NCBI GenBank assembly: GCA_021158725.1
Contig: JAGGUB010000066.1
Span: 1-35,947 of the forward strand
From: Caldifarciminota bacterium
GTDB taxonomy: Bacteria > Hydrothermota > UBA3073 > NMUJ01
Direction: 5' to 3'
DNA: 35,947 nucleotides
In this document: one piece after another, positions 23,551 through 31,391 of the stretch
Numbering within the stretch: the first letter of the stretch is position 1
How the letters are laid out: every line of letters starts with the position of its first letter
Notes under the pieces: generated by a model
Seen by the model: the letters and a program-made list of their open reading frames with translations, nothing else
Told to the model about the DNA's origin: nothing
Database searches by the model: none
Translations under genes and position numbers: made by a program

Positions 23551-25218
23551 ATGGCACGTAGACGTCGCGGTAACAATGTTGTACTGATAGGCTTTCTCGG
23601 CATAGATAAAGCTAAGATTGGCACCATACTTGCGGAGAGGCTCAACTACAGGTATCTGGACCTCGATCAGCTCATCGAATTACGTAGTAACCTCACGATA
23701 CCGCAGTTCATAAAGCGGTTCGGTGAGGGCAATTTCCACGTACGTGAAAGACGCATATTGAGTTCATTAACCGGCCTCCGTAACGTGGTCCTATCCACAG
23801 GTAGTGGTGCAGTATTTCAAGCCACCAACCGTGCCCGTATGCGTACGATGGGTAAAGTAGTTCACCTAAAACTTGACCCACCCGCTATGTTGGCTAACTT
23901 AGACGATGAAAAATATTATCCATTTGTGAAAGGTAAAACCAAGCAAGACGTACTCAGGTTATGGGAAAGGAAACATAACCTATATAGTTTTGCCGATATC
24001 GAGGTTAATATCACCGGACGTTCACCTGAAGCTGTAGCTGATGAGATTATTGATAAGCTGAAACTCTCACCTTTTCAACCTACTTCGTTGCCATCAAATA
24101 CCATAACGGTTAACCTTGACACCAGATCGTATGATATACAGCTTGGAGTGGGGATTATCAAAGGATTGGGCTCCACCCTACGTGAGAGGTTCCCCGACAC
24201 TAATACTATAGCTGTTATCACACACCCACTGGTTAAACTCCTTTACGGTGATGATGTGAGGGATAGCCTCGAAACTGCCGGCTTCTCTGTGGATTTCTTT
24301 ACCATACCAGAGGGCGAGAAATTCAAGCGTCTCGATACCGCTGAAGACATATATGACTTTTTGATGGATCGCTACTTCGATAATACTGGGTTGCTCATCG
24401 CATTGGGTGGCGGTATGGTGATGGATATTACAGGGTTTGTTGCACTCACCTACAAACGTGGTGTACGTTGGATACCTGTGCCGACCACATTTATGGCACA
24501 AGTTGATGCAGCAATCGGTGGTAAAGTAAGCCTCAACCGTCGTGGCAAGAACATACTGGGTAATTACTATCAACCCTCACTCGTATACAGTGATATAGAA
24601 GTGTTGAAAACATTACCTATAAATGATATCAAGGAGGGGCTTGTTGAGGTGGTAAAATATGGTATTGTGATGTCACCCGAGCTTTTCGAGTATGTTGAAA
24701 CCCATCTAACTGAATTACTTGCAGGTGACCTCACCTCACTCTATCAACTCGTTGATAAGTCGAGTCAACTCAAAGCCAAGGTAGTAAGTGAGGACGAACA
24801 TGCGAAAGGCGTTCGACAGACGTTGATGTTGGGCCATACCATTGGCTACACCATAGAGTCCGTAACCCGCCATAGGGTTTCACATGGCAAAGCTACCAAC
24901 CTCGGTATACTGGCGGCTACACTTATCGCATACAAGATGGGGCTCATCGATCTTGACACCACCCGCCGCATAATAAAATTACTACTCAATATTTACCCCG
25001 CAGGATGGTTCATAAAGTTTCACGCTGAAGAGATCGAAACCCACTTACGGCAACACAAACGCATAAAGGATGACAAAATCTCAATGGTATTACCCACGAA
25101 GATAGGTGCAGTCACCATAAGGGATGACGTACCCATTAAACTTGTCTATGAAGTGTTCCGCGACATGGTGATGCTGGCATCATTTGAAGACCTTGCACAA
25201 TCCCCCAAGGAGGCATAA
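23551..25218 (+). CDS. Fused shikimate kinase-like / 3-dehydroquinate synthase-like protein
   Basis: A 555-residue fusion, arranged like Thermotoga AroKB. Residues 8-172 fold like shikimate kinase, but key residues are lost. The P-loop reads GFLGIDKAK (14-22) where G-x-x-G-x-G-K-S/T is expected, FRDRE becomes FHVRE, GGG becomes GSG, and the lid RPLL becomes YPFV. Residues about 184-545 resemble 3-dehydroquinate synthase: GGGMVMD (286-292), metal ligands Glu366, His429 and His445, and Arg422. Two normally conserved residues are changed (Asn to Met427, His to Tyr433), and HGEA reads HGKA. The shikimate pathway is the obvious role, but both active sites are altered, so another sugar-phosphate cyclase activity is possible. 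The ATG follows TAGGAGG. No other aromatic-pathway gene is nearby. Confidence 0.85.
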   Translation: MARRRRGNNVVLIGFLGIDKAKIGTILAERLNYRYLDLDQLIELRSNLTIPQFIKRFGEGNFHVRERRILSSLTGLRNVVLSTGSGAVFQATNRARMRTMGKVVHLKLDPPAMLANLDDEKYYPFVKGKTKQDVLRLWERKHNLYSFADIEVNITGRSPEAVADEIIDKLKLSPFQPTSLPSNTITVNLDTRSYDIQLGVGIIKGLGSTLRERFPDTNTIAVITHPLVKLLYGDDVRDSLETAGFSVDFFTIPEGEKFKRLDTAEDIYDFLMDRYFDNTGLLIALGGGMVMDITGFVALTYKRGVRWIPVPTTFMAQVDAAIGGKVSLNRRGKNILGNYYQPSLVYSDIEVLKTLPINDIKEGLVEVVKYGIVMSPELFEYVETHLTELLAGDLTSLYQLVDKSSQLKAKVVSEDEHAKGVRQTLMLGHTIGYTIESVTRHRVSHGKATNLGILAATLIAYKMGLIDLDTTRRIIKLLLNIYPAGWFIKFHAEEIETHLRQHKRIKDDKISMVLPTKIGAVTIRDDVPIKLVYEVFRDMVMLASFEDLAQSPKEA

Positions 25219-25505
25219 TGGGTAAGAAGAAAAAACCCAAACTGAAAAAGGAGGAACCCAAACCCTCACGTAAAAGGTATCGTCCCCGCAGAGTTGAACC
25301 CGTACGGTTGAGTGGCAAAAATTATGGCTTGCTGGCGCTTGGCCTATTTGTGATACTCTTGGGGTTCATATTCCTCAGGAACCAGCTACTCGTAGCTGCC
25401 ACAGTAGCGTTGGTCATCGGCTACCTTGGTATAATACCGCTTGCATTACTGTATCCTTACCCATGGAGACGTCACACAGAGAATAAGGGTGAACGTACCG
25501 AGTGA
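25218..25505 (+). CDS. Small two-helix membrane protein (DUF3098-like)
   Basis: A 95-residue protein. The first 30 residues are very basic (KKKKPKLKK...RKRYRPRR). Two membrane helices follow at about 36-53 and 57-79, then a short polar tail. The helix opening LSGKNYGLLALGLFVILLGF resembles the DUF3098 family, whose function is unknown. It lies between the AroK-AroB fusion (overlap by one base, start after AAGGAGGC) and the GH18 gene (overlap of four bases). A role in membrane topology or assembly of the neighbouring envelope proteins is only a guess. Confidence 0.7.
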   Translation: MGKKKKPKLKKEEPKPSRKRYRPRRVEPVRLSGKNYGLLALGLFVILLGFIFLRNQLLVAATVALVIGYLGIIPLALLYPYPWRRHTENKGERTE

Positions 25506-27811
25506 TCCTTATGCTCGTAGTATTGTCCTTGTTAACAGCTCACGTAATTACGTATCAATCGATACATCAGCTTGAATATAATAGCCATAAAGATTCGTTA
25601 ATTTTACCCGCGAAACCTTACGTCAAACCTATATCTTTGATACCACGTAAAGATACCATCCTACGACGTGAAGTCTTCGGTTACCTCCCATATTGGCGAC
25701 GTGACTGGTACCCCTCGTTGAACTACGACCTATTATCTGTAATCGCATACTTTGGTGTAGAGCTTGGTCCCACCGGTAACATCATAAACTACCATGGATG
25801 GCCGGTTACAGGGTTGATCGACCTCGCCCATGCTCATGGGGTTAAGGTCGTACTTGTCGCTATATGTTTTAGTAGTGACGCAATACATTCAATCATACGT
25901 AACCCCACATACACACAGAATGCGATACATAATCTTTTGGAACAGGTTGAACTTGGTAACGTTGATGGTATCAACATAGACTTTGAGCTACCTTACTCCT
26001 CAGATAGCACGTATTTCACCGATTTCATGCGTGCACTTGCAGATACGTTTCATGCACATAACCCTAACTATTACGTTGTGTTGGATGTAACCGCTGTTAA
26101 CTGGCTGAACAGGTTTCAAGTAGCTGAGCTTGCCCAAATCTGTGATGCAATCTTCATCATGGCATACGATTACTACTGGGCTGGTAGCCAATACGCTGGT
26201 CCTGTAGCACCATTAACTGGTAGCACCTATTATGGTGACTATAACGTCACAAATACTGTTAACTACTATCTCACGTATGTGCCTGCAAACAAGTTATTGT
26301 TAGGTGTACCCTATTATGGGTACGATTGGCCCGTAGTTGACAGCAGCCCACGTGCACGTACCACAGGCCAAGGTACTGCCAAAACTTTTGCACAGATCAT
26401 GGAAGAGCTCGACAATTATGGTAGGCTATGGGATACGGAGTCACAGACTCCTTGGTACCGCTACTATTCAAGTGGTTGGCACCAATGTTGGTACGACGAC
26501 GATACATCGTTGGGCCTCAAATACGAGCTGGTGGAAGCCAAAACCCTACGTGGTATCGGCATATGGGCGTTAAGCTACGACGGCTATTATACACAGTTAT
26601 GGGATGCTATATATTACCACTTTGTGTTACCACCGTTACCCACAGCACCCGAACCTATCTATGCACTTGCGCAACCCGGTTATATCCAACTACTTTGGCA
26701 CTCATCCACCTATGCAGATGGCTACAAGGTTTACGTATCCGAGGACGGAGAGAGCTTCGATTCATTAACCACAACCTTTGATACATGTCTGGTGATAGAT
26801 AACCTCCCATCCGGACGTGCGTATTTCTTCAAAATCAAGTCATACAATATCAAAGGTGAAAGCGACTTCTCACGTGAGCTCATCGGTGCATACATGGGGT
26901 ACGATGCATCCCCTATACTCATAGTTAATGGGTTTGATTCCCCCAAACCTGGCAACACCTACTCCTACGTGTACCATCATGGTAAATCGCTTGCCAACAC
27001 CGGCTATGGGTTTGCATCTGCCACCAACGAAGCTATCACCTCGGGTACGATCGAGCTAAACGATTACATGGTGGTGGATTGGATACTTGGTCAAGAAGAC
27101 ACACCTGACGATGTGTTCAACCCCACCGAACAACAAATGCTTATCCAGTACTTGGAGGCTGGTGGCCACCTATTGGTGTCAGGTTCGGACATCGGCTATG
27201 CGTTGGGTAGTACAGACTTTTATCATAACTACTTGCATGCTAAGTATGTTACAGACAATACGCAGCGATATCAGGTTGAGGGTGTATCACCACCATTTGA
27301 TGGACTCACATTCAACTTTGACGACGGTAACCACGGTATATATCGAGTACGATACCCAGACGCTATTGACACATGTAATGGCAGTCGTCGCATTTTACGA
27401 TATACTGGTAGCAATTATTTTGCCGGCATTACCTACGAAGCTGATTACAAGCTTATATACCTGAGCTTTCCGATCGAAACCGTCTATCCACAGGCATCAC
27501 GTGATACACTTATGGCACGTATCATGCGTTTCTGGGGTGTACCTCAACCCATCTGTGAACCCCTCATAGAGTTACATTACAATACGGTGTTCAGTGGATA
27601 CTGGCAACTAAACCTATCGTCACAAGGTATCACCACAGTGAAAATAGAGGTCTACGATATGCTGGGGCGTCAACTCACAGCAAAGCAATACCACACCCAT
27701 AGTGTGACATTTACATGGGATGCCACCAATGTACCACCGGGTGTGTATTTTGTGAATATCGAACTCAACTACACCCCATACCGTATCATCAAACTATTGC
27801 ATATTGGATGA
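25502..27811 (+). CDS. Secreted GH18-family glycoside hydrolase with GATase-like domain and C-terminal sorting domain
   Basis: A 769-residue exported protein. After a signal or anchor segment (2-15), residues about 56-375 form a GH18 domain like the YaaH/SleL spore-wall type: FGYLPYWRRDW (59-69), then the catalytic line DGINIDFE (155-162) with Glu162 as the proton donor, and the later MAYDYYW and GIWALSYDG. A fibronectin-III domain (about 382-470) is followed by a GATase-like domain (about 475-690: ILIVNGFD, YLEAGGHLLVSGSDIGYAL, FNFDDGNHGIYRV), known from surface amidases and lyases. A FlgD/type-IX-like tail ends GVYFVNIELNY...IIKLLHIG. The likely substrate is peptidoglycan or chitin-like glycan. 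The start is GTG at 25502 or ATG at 25511. Coupled to queA by ATGA. Confidence 0.88.
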   Translation: MILMLVVLSLLTAHVITYQSIHQLEYNSHKDSLILPAKPYVKPISLIPRKDTILRREVFGYLPYWRRDWYPSLNYDLLSVIAYFGVELGPTGNIINYHGWPVTGLIDLAHAHGVKVVLVAICFSSDAIHSIIRNPTYTQNAIHNLLEQVELGNVDGINIDFELPYSSDSTYFTDFMRALADTFHAHNPNYYVVLDVTAVNWLNRFQVAELAQICDAIFIMAYDYYWAGSQYAGPVAPLTGSTYYGDYNVTNTVNYYLTYVPANKLLLGVPYYGYDWPVVDSSPRARTTGQGTAKTFAQIMEELDNYGRLWDTESQTPWYRYYSSGWHQCWYDDDTSLGLKYELVEAKTLRGIGIWALSYDGYYTQLWDAIYYHFVLPPLPTAPEPIYALAQPGYIQLLWHSSTYADGYKVYVSEDGESFDSLTTTFDTCLVIDNLPSGRAYFFKIKSYNIKGESDFSRELIGAYMGYDASPILIVNGFDSPKPGNTYSYVYHHGKSLANTGYGFASATNEAITSGTIELNDYMVVDWILGQEDTPDDVFNPTEQQMLIQYLEAGGHLLVSGSDIGYALGSTDFYHNYLHAKYVTDNTQRYQVEGVSPPFDGLTFNFDDGNHGIYRVRYPDAIDTCNGSRRILRYTGSNYFAGITYEADYKLIYLSFPIETVYPQASRDTLMARIMRFWGVPQPICEPLIELHYNTVFSGYWQLNLSSQGITTVKIEVYDMLGRQLTAKQYHTHSVTFTWDATNVPPGVYFVNIELNYTPYRIIKLLHIG

Positions 27812-28815
27812 CCTCCATAAATATCGAAGATTACGATTACGAGTTACCACGTGAACTCATAGCTCAGTATCCAGCCACTAAACGTACCGAATCACGTCTT
27901 ATGGTGGTCAACCGGCAAACCGGCACCATCTTACACAAGAAGTTTGCCGATATCGTTGAATTGTTACCCTCACACGGAGTATTGGTGCTTAACGAAACAA
28001 AGGTCATCCCCGCCAGGCTGTTATGCCGTAAAGATACAGGTGGTAAGGTTGAACTTTTAGTAGTACGTAAAGTTGATACCCACACAGCTGACGTACTTAT
28101 GAAACCCAAACGCGGTATGAATAAAGGTCGTAAGCTAACCATCGGCGATGTAACCGCTGAGGTGATAGATCGGCAAACTGTACGTTTCTCCGTACCTGTA
28201 GACGATGTCATCCAATCCTATGGCCAGATACCACTACCACCCTACATCAAGCGTGCACCCAACGAGCACGATTATGAGCGTTACCAAACCGTCTACGCAC
28301 GTGTACCAGGTTCTATAGCTGCACCCACGGCAGGCTTACATTTCACTAAGGAGTTGCTACAGAAGATTGAGCAGAAAGGTATCAAGATTGCCAAAATCCT
28401 CCTACATGTGGGTATAGGTACATTCACCCCTATACGTACACGTGAGGTGGAAAAACATCGTATGCATGAGGAATACTTTGAAATCAGTCCGTCCGCTGCC
28501 AACCTCATAAATACTTATAAACCCGTAATTGCTGTCGGTACAACAACCGTAAGGGCACTCGAAAGCGCTGCTAAGAAAGTGGCCAACAAATGGATAGTTA
28601 TCCCCCAGAAGGGTTATACAGATCTATTTATCTATCCCGGGTATAATTTCAAAATCGTCGATATGTTGGTGACCAATTTCCACCTACCACGTACAACGTT
28701 ACTGTTGTTGGTATCTGCATTCGCTGGCCGTGACCTCATAATGAAAGCTTACAACGAAGCGATCAAAACCCGCTACCGATTCTACTCATATGGTGACGCT
28801 ATGCTTATAGTGTAG
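27808..28815 (+). CDS. queA: S-adenosylmethionine:tRNA ribosyltransferase-isomerase
   Basis: A 335-residue QueA, which converts 7-aminomethyl-7-deazaguanine in tRNA to epoxyqueuosine using the ribose of AdoMet. The N-terminal YELPRELIAQYPATKRTESRL is the family signature, and APTAGLHFT, TTTVRALESAA and TNFHLPRTTL follow in order. The frame is open from 27715, but the ATG at 27808 gives the standard N-terminus and overlaps the upstream stop in ATGA. It is the last gene of the plus run. Its TAG stop abuts the TAG stop of the convergent MerR-like gene with no base between them. Confidence 0.96.
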   Translation: MTSINIEDYDYELPRELIAQYPATKRTESRLMVVNRQTGTILHKKFADIVELLPSHGVLVLNETKVIPARLLCRKDTGGKVELLVVRKVDTHTADVLMKPKRGMNKGRKLTIGDVTAEVIDRQTVRFSVPVDDVIQSYGQIPLPPYIKRAPNEHDYERYQTVYARVPGSIAAPTAGLHFTKELLQKIEQKGIKIAKILLHVGIGTFTPIRTREVEKHRMHEEYFEISPSAANLINTYKPVIAVGTTTVRALESAAKKVANKWIVIPQKGYTDLFIYPGYNFKIVDMLVTNFHLPRTTLLLLVSAFAGRDLIMKAYNEAIKTRYRFYSYGDAMLIV

Positions 28816-29121
28816 CTATTCTGATAGCAATTTCTTGATCTCTTTCAACTCACGTATCACACCACGTAACCAGTAACGTGACAGCACAAGCTTTTGATGT
28901 CCACGCAGTAACTTCTTTGCTCCCTCTATTGTGTATTTCTCATTATACAGGAGGTGCTTGATCTCAGCAAACCTCGCAATATCATCCTCTGTATACAAAC
29001 GGCCACGTTTGTCACGTTTCACCTTTATACCAAATGCTTTCTCCCAAAACCTCAATGTGGCCGGAGTGACACCCAATTTTAAAGCTACTGAGTTTATGCG
29101 GTAGGTTTTATTCCCACCCAT
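28816..29121 (-). CDS. MerR-like helix-turn-helix protein
   Basis: A 101-residue protein. Residues about 6-75 match a MerR-type winged helix-turn-helix: YRINSVALKLGVTPATLRFWE, then a wing with RGRLYTEDDIARFAEIKHLL and YTIEGAKKLLRG. The short C-terminus (about 76-101) is helical and charged and has no effector domain, resembling small MerR-like proteins often beside tRNA-synthetase genes. A perfect palindrome lies four bases before its start, so it may bind there. The Shine-Dalgarno-like AGGT is part of the palindrome. It is the last gene of the minus run that contains the large secreted proteins. Confidence 0.85.
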   Translation of the reverse strand: MGGNKTYRINSVALKLGVTPATLRFWEKAFGIKVKRDKRGRLYTEDDIARFAEIKHLLYNEKYTIEGAKKLLRGHQKLVLSRYWLRGVIRELKEIKKLLSE

Positions 29122-29125
29122 CGAG

Positions 29126-29153
29126 TACCTGGGCCCAATATTGGGCCCAGGTA
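29126..29153. promoter_or_regulatory. Perfect 28-bp palindrome upstream of the MerR-like gene
   Basis: Each half is 14 bases (TACCTGGGCCCAAT and its exact complement) with no loop. It fills almost all of the 40-base gap between the FG-GAP gene stop (29162) and the MerR-like start (29121). It could be a regulator operator, a hairpin that hides the ribosome binding site, or a terminator without a U-tract. See findings. Confidence 0.8.
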
Positions 29154-29161
29154 AGCTGTGG

Positions 29162-31354
29162 TTACCTCAACCAGATCAACTTACGGGTTTGTGTCACTTT
29201 ACCGCTTTCGAGCCTGTAGAAGTACACACCACCAGCAACCCTGTTACCACGTGCATCCGTACCATCCCATACGCAGGTGTGTCTACCAGCTGTCATATAT
29301 CTGCTCATCAGCTCACGTATACATTGACCTGCCGCATTGTATATAACAAGCCGTACGTGTGAGGGTTGCTTAATCGTGAAGCTGAACCTCACCTCCGTAC
29401 GTGCGGGGTTGGGTTCACAAGGTTCGAGATAGAACCTGGATATATCCGGGAAGGTTTCAATTATACCGACAATATCGTCAAGCTCCCTGGGTACCAACCT
29501 ATACACAGAATCTGGGTTCTGGTCTATGATCGCGTAGAGGTCGAAATACCCAACAGGTGCGGTGGTACCATCTATATCGGTATTCGCATCGATGTACATA
29601 ATAGCCGTATCAATGAGTGTATCCCGATACTGATAGATATGTATCTCAGCTGACGATCCCTCGGGTGGGAAGTGTTCATCCGTCCATACACTATCGACAT
29701 AGGCGAGCATCGACTCATATCTTTCATCACCGAAGTTGGCAAGCGTCTTTGGCATGGCGATCACTGGATACGGTGGCACCGGTACGCTCGTTGGTGTTCC
29801 CGGTGTAAGTATCAACATCGTACCATCAACCCCCAACGTACCTGTCACCTGATAGTATTCACCCACCGTATATGCATCCGCAATCCCCGTACCCATAAGC
29901 TTTATACCAGCACCCTGATCCTCCATGTATACGATATCGGGACCGAACTCACCTGCTGCAGTCACATACCCTTCAATAGTTACCGTGGTGCCAAGCTCCA
30001 TCCCACGTGCATGCACTATCTGCATGACGTTGGGATCGTATTCGATAACACGCAGAAACTGATACGGATAGTACTGTCCCGCTATGGTATCGGTACCTAT
30101 ACCCATATAACCAACAGCAAGCTCAGGTAGCTCGTCACCGTCAAGATCCATACCACCACGTACGGTCATATCACCACCACCTATCGAACGTACCAGCAGA
30201 TCCCTGTAGATGATCCCATACTGTGCATAATGATCGGGGTTGGTAGGATCCGTACCTGTGAACTCCCATTCATAAACACCACCATAGGTGGTGAAATAAA
30301 TGCTGGGCTGACCATCACCATCCATATCTGCGACACAGAAATCGAGCAACGTATATGGTGGGAACTCACCTATCAGATAGAAGTTAGTGGTATCCATCGC
30401 CATCGCATCCGTAACCCCATCTATCACATATAGATAACCCGTAAAGTAGCCACCTACATATACCTCGTCAGCATTGTCACCATCCACATCACCAACACCC
30501 ATACCTATGATGTTGATATCGTCAGACGGTGTCATCGTGTACGGGGTGCTCATCTCGTAAGTGTTAGTACCGGTTGCCTTGATGATGAACACAGTGATGT
30601 TATTCCATGTCTGGCAGAGTGCCTCCTTTGTACCATCGCCATCGATATCACAGATCTTAACCGACCATGGGCTACCACCGAAATCCACACCTCGTCTGAG
30701 TTGTAGCTCCTCATTCACTGTGTATAAGCCAGGGAATTGTCCCGCGACCGACCATACATAGAATCTGTCATCTGTCACACCTACACTGTTGGTAGTTTTG
30801 CCATTGAACGGCACTATAATCTCTTGCCTGCCATCACCATCGAGATCATACACCGCAAATTCAGGTATATAGAACTTGTCAAGCGAATCGTCCGCCGTAA
30901 TGTAACGTACAGCTGCCGGCTCCGTACCGTAACCGTTGTCAGTGGTGCCATCCCATTCAAATATAAACAACCCCACACTATCAGCTTCTATAGCATCGGG
31001 TGACCCTGCATAGCTGCCAACAAATACGATGACCTCACCGTTACCATCGGCATCCAGGTCACCAGTCTTCACGCACCTTACAGCATAGCTGTATGTACTG
31101 TTCAGTGGTGGTGAACTCCACACAAGTTCTATCTGATTGTCACCCGTCACCTCATACACGTGTACCATACCGCCGTTACGGTAATCGGTGATTATGATCT
31201 CGGGTTTACCGTCCTGATCGAGATCCGATCCCACACATGCACGTCGTATAGCACTTATGTCATCAGTAGGTCCATTAGCTGCAGTATACCTATACCCACC
31301 TGCGTAGAGACCAGCCGCTACCAACAAAATACTTACAAGCAACAACTTCTTCAT
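29162..31354 (-). CDS. Secreted FG-GAP repeat protein with OB-fold and C-terminal sorting domain
   Basis: A 730-residue surface protein. The signal peptide is residues 1-18 (MKKLLLVSILLVAAGLYA). Residues about 40-420 carry at least six FG-GAP/VCBS-type calcium-binding repeats of the form D-x-D-x-D-G-x-x-E (44-52, 99-106, 170-178, 236-244, 289-297, 403-411), consistent with an integrin-like propeller. An OB-fold-like domain (about 455-535: TVTIEGYVTAAGEFGPDIVYMED) follows. A final beta-sandwich of about 85 residues (PNPARTEVRFSF...GGVYFYRLESGK...RKLIWLR) resembles FlgD/type-IX sorting domains, so surface delivery is likely. The ATG follows GGAGGTAAC. It sits 37 bases after the 1045-residue protein gene. 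Confidence 0.85.
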   Translation of the reverse strand: MKKLLLVSILLVAAGLYAGGYRYTAANGPTDDISAIRRACVGSDLDQDGKPEIIITDYRNGGMVHVYEVTGDNQIELVWSSPPLNSTYSYAVRCVKTGDLDADGNGEVIVFVGSYAGSPDAIEADSVGLFIFEWDGTTDNGYGTEPAAVRYITADDSLDKFYIPEFAVYDLDGDGRQEIIVPFNGKTTNSVGVTDDRFYVWSVAGQFPGLYTVNEELQLRRGVDFGGSPWSVKICDIDGDGTKEALCQTWNNITVFIIKATGTNTYEMSTPYTMTPSDDINIIGMGVGDVDGDNADEVYVGGYFTGYLYVIDGVTDAMAMDTTNFYLIGEFPPYTLLDFCVADMDGDGQPSIYFTTYGGVYEWEFTGTDPTNPDHYAQYGIIYRDLLVRSIGGGDMTVRGGMDLDGDELPELAVGYMGIGTDTIAGQYYPYQFLRVIEYDPNVMQIVHARGMELGTTVTIEGYVTAAGEFGPDIVYMEDQGAGIKLMGTGIADAYTVGEYYQVTGTLGVDGTMLILTPGTPTSVPVPPYPVIAMPKTLANFGDERYESMLAYVDSVWTDEHFPPEGSSAEIHIYQYRDTLIDTAIMYIDANTDIDGTTAPVGYFDLYAIIDQNPDSVYRLVPRELDDIVGIIETFPDISRFYLEPCEPNPARTEVRFSFTIKQPSHVRLVIYNAAGQCIRELMSRYMTAGRHTCVWDGTDARGNRVAGGVYFYRLESGKVTQTRKLIWLR

Positions 31355-31391
31355 GTTACCTCCTTTTTACATATCTCAAAATTCAAAGAAC

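Noticed and set aside
27715..27807. 31-residue N-terminal extension of QueA
   Set aside because: It reads out of frame through the end of the GH18 gene and gives a non-family, Cys-rich start; ATGA overlap at 27808 is normal.
31355..31391. Terminator or promoter between the 730- and 1045-residue protein genes
   Set aside because: The 37-base gap holds only the GGAGGTAAC ribosome binding site; no hairpin or promoter pair is visible.
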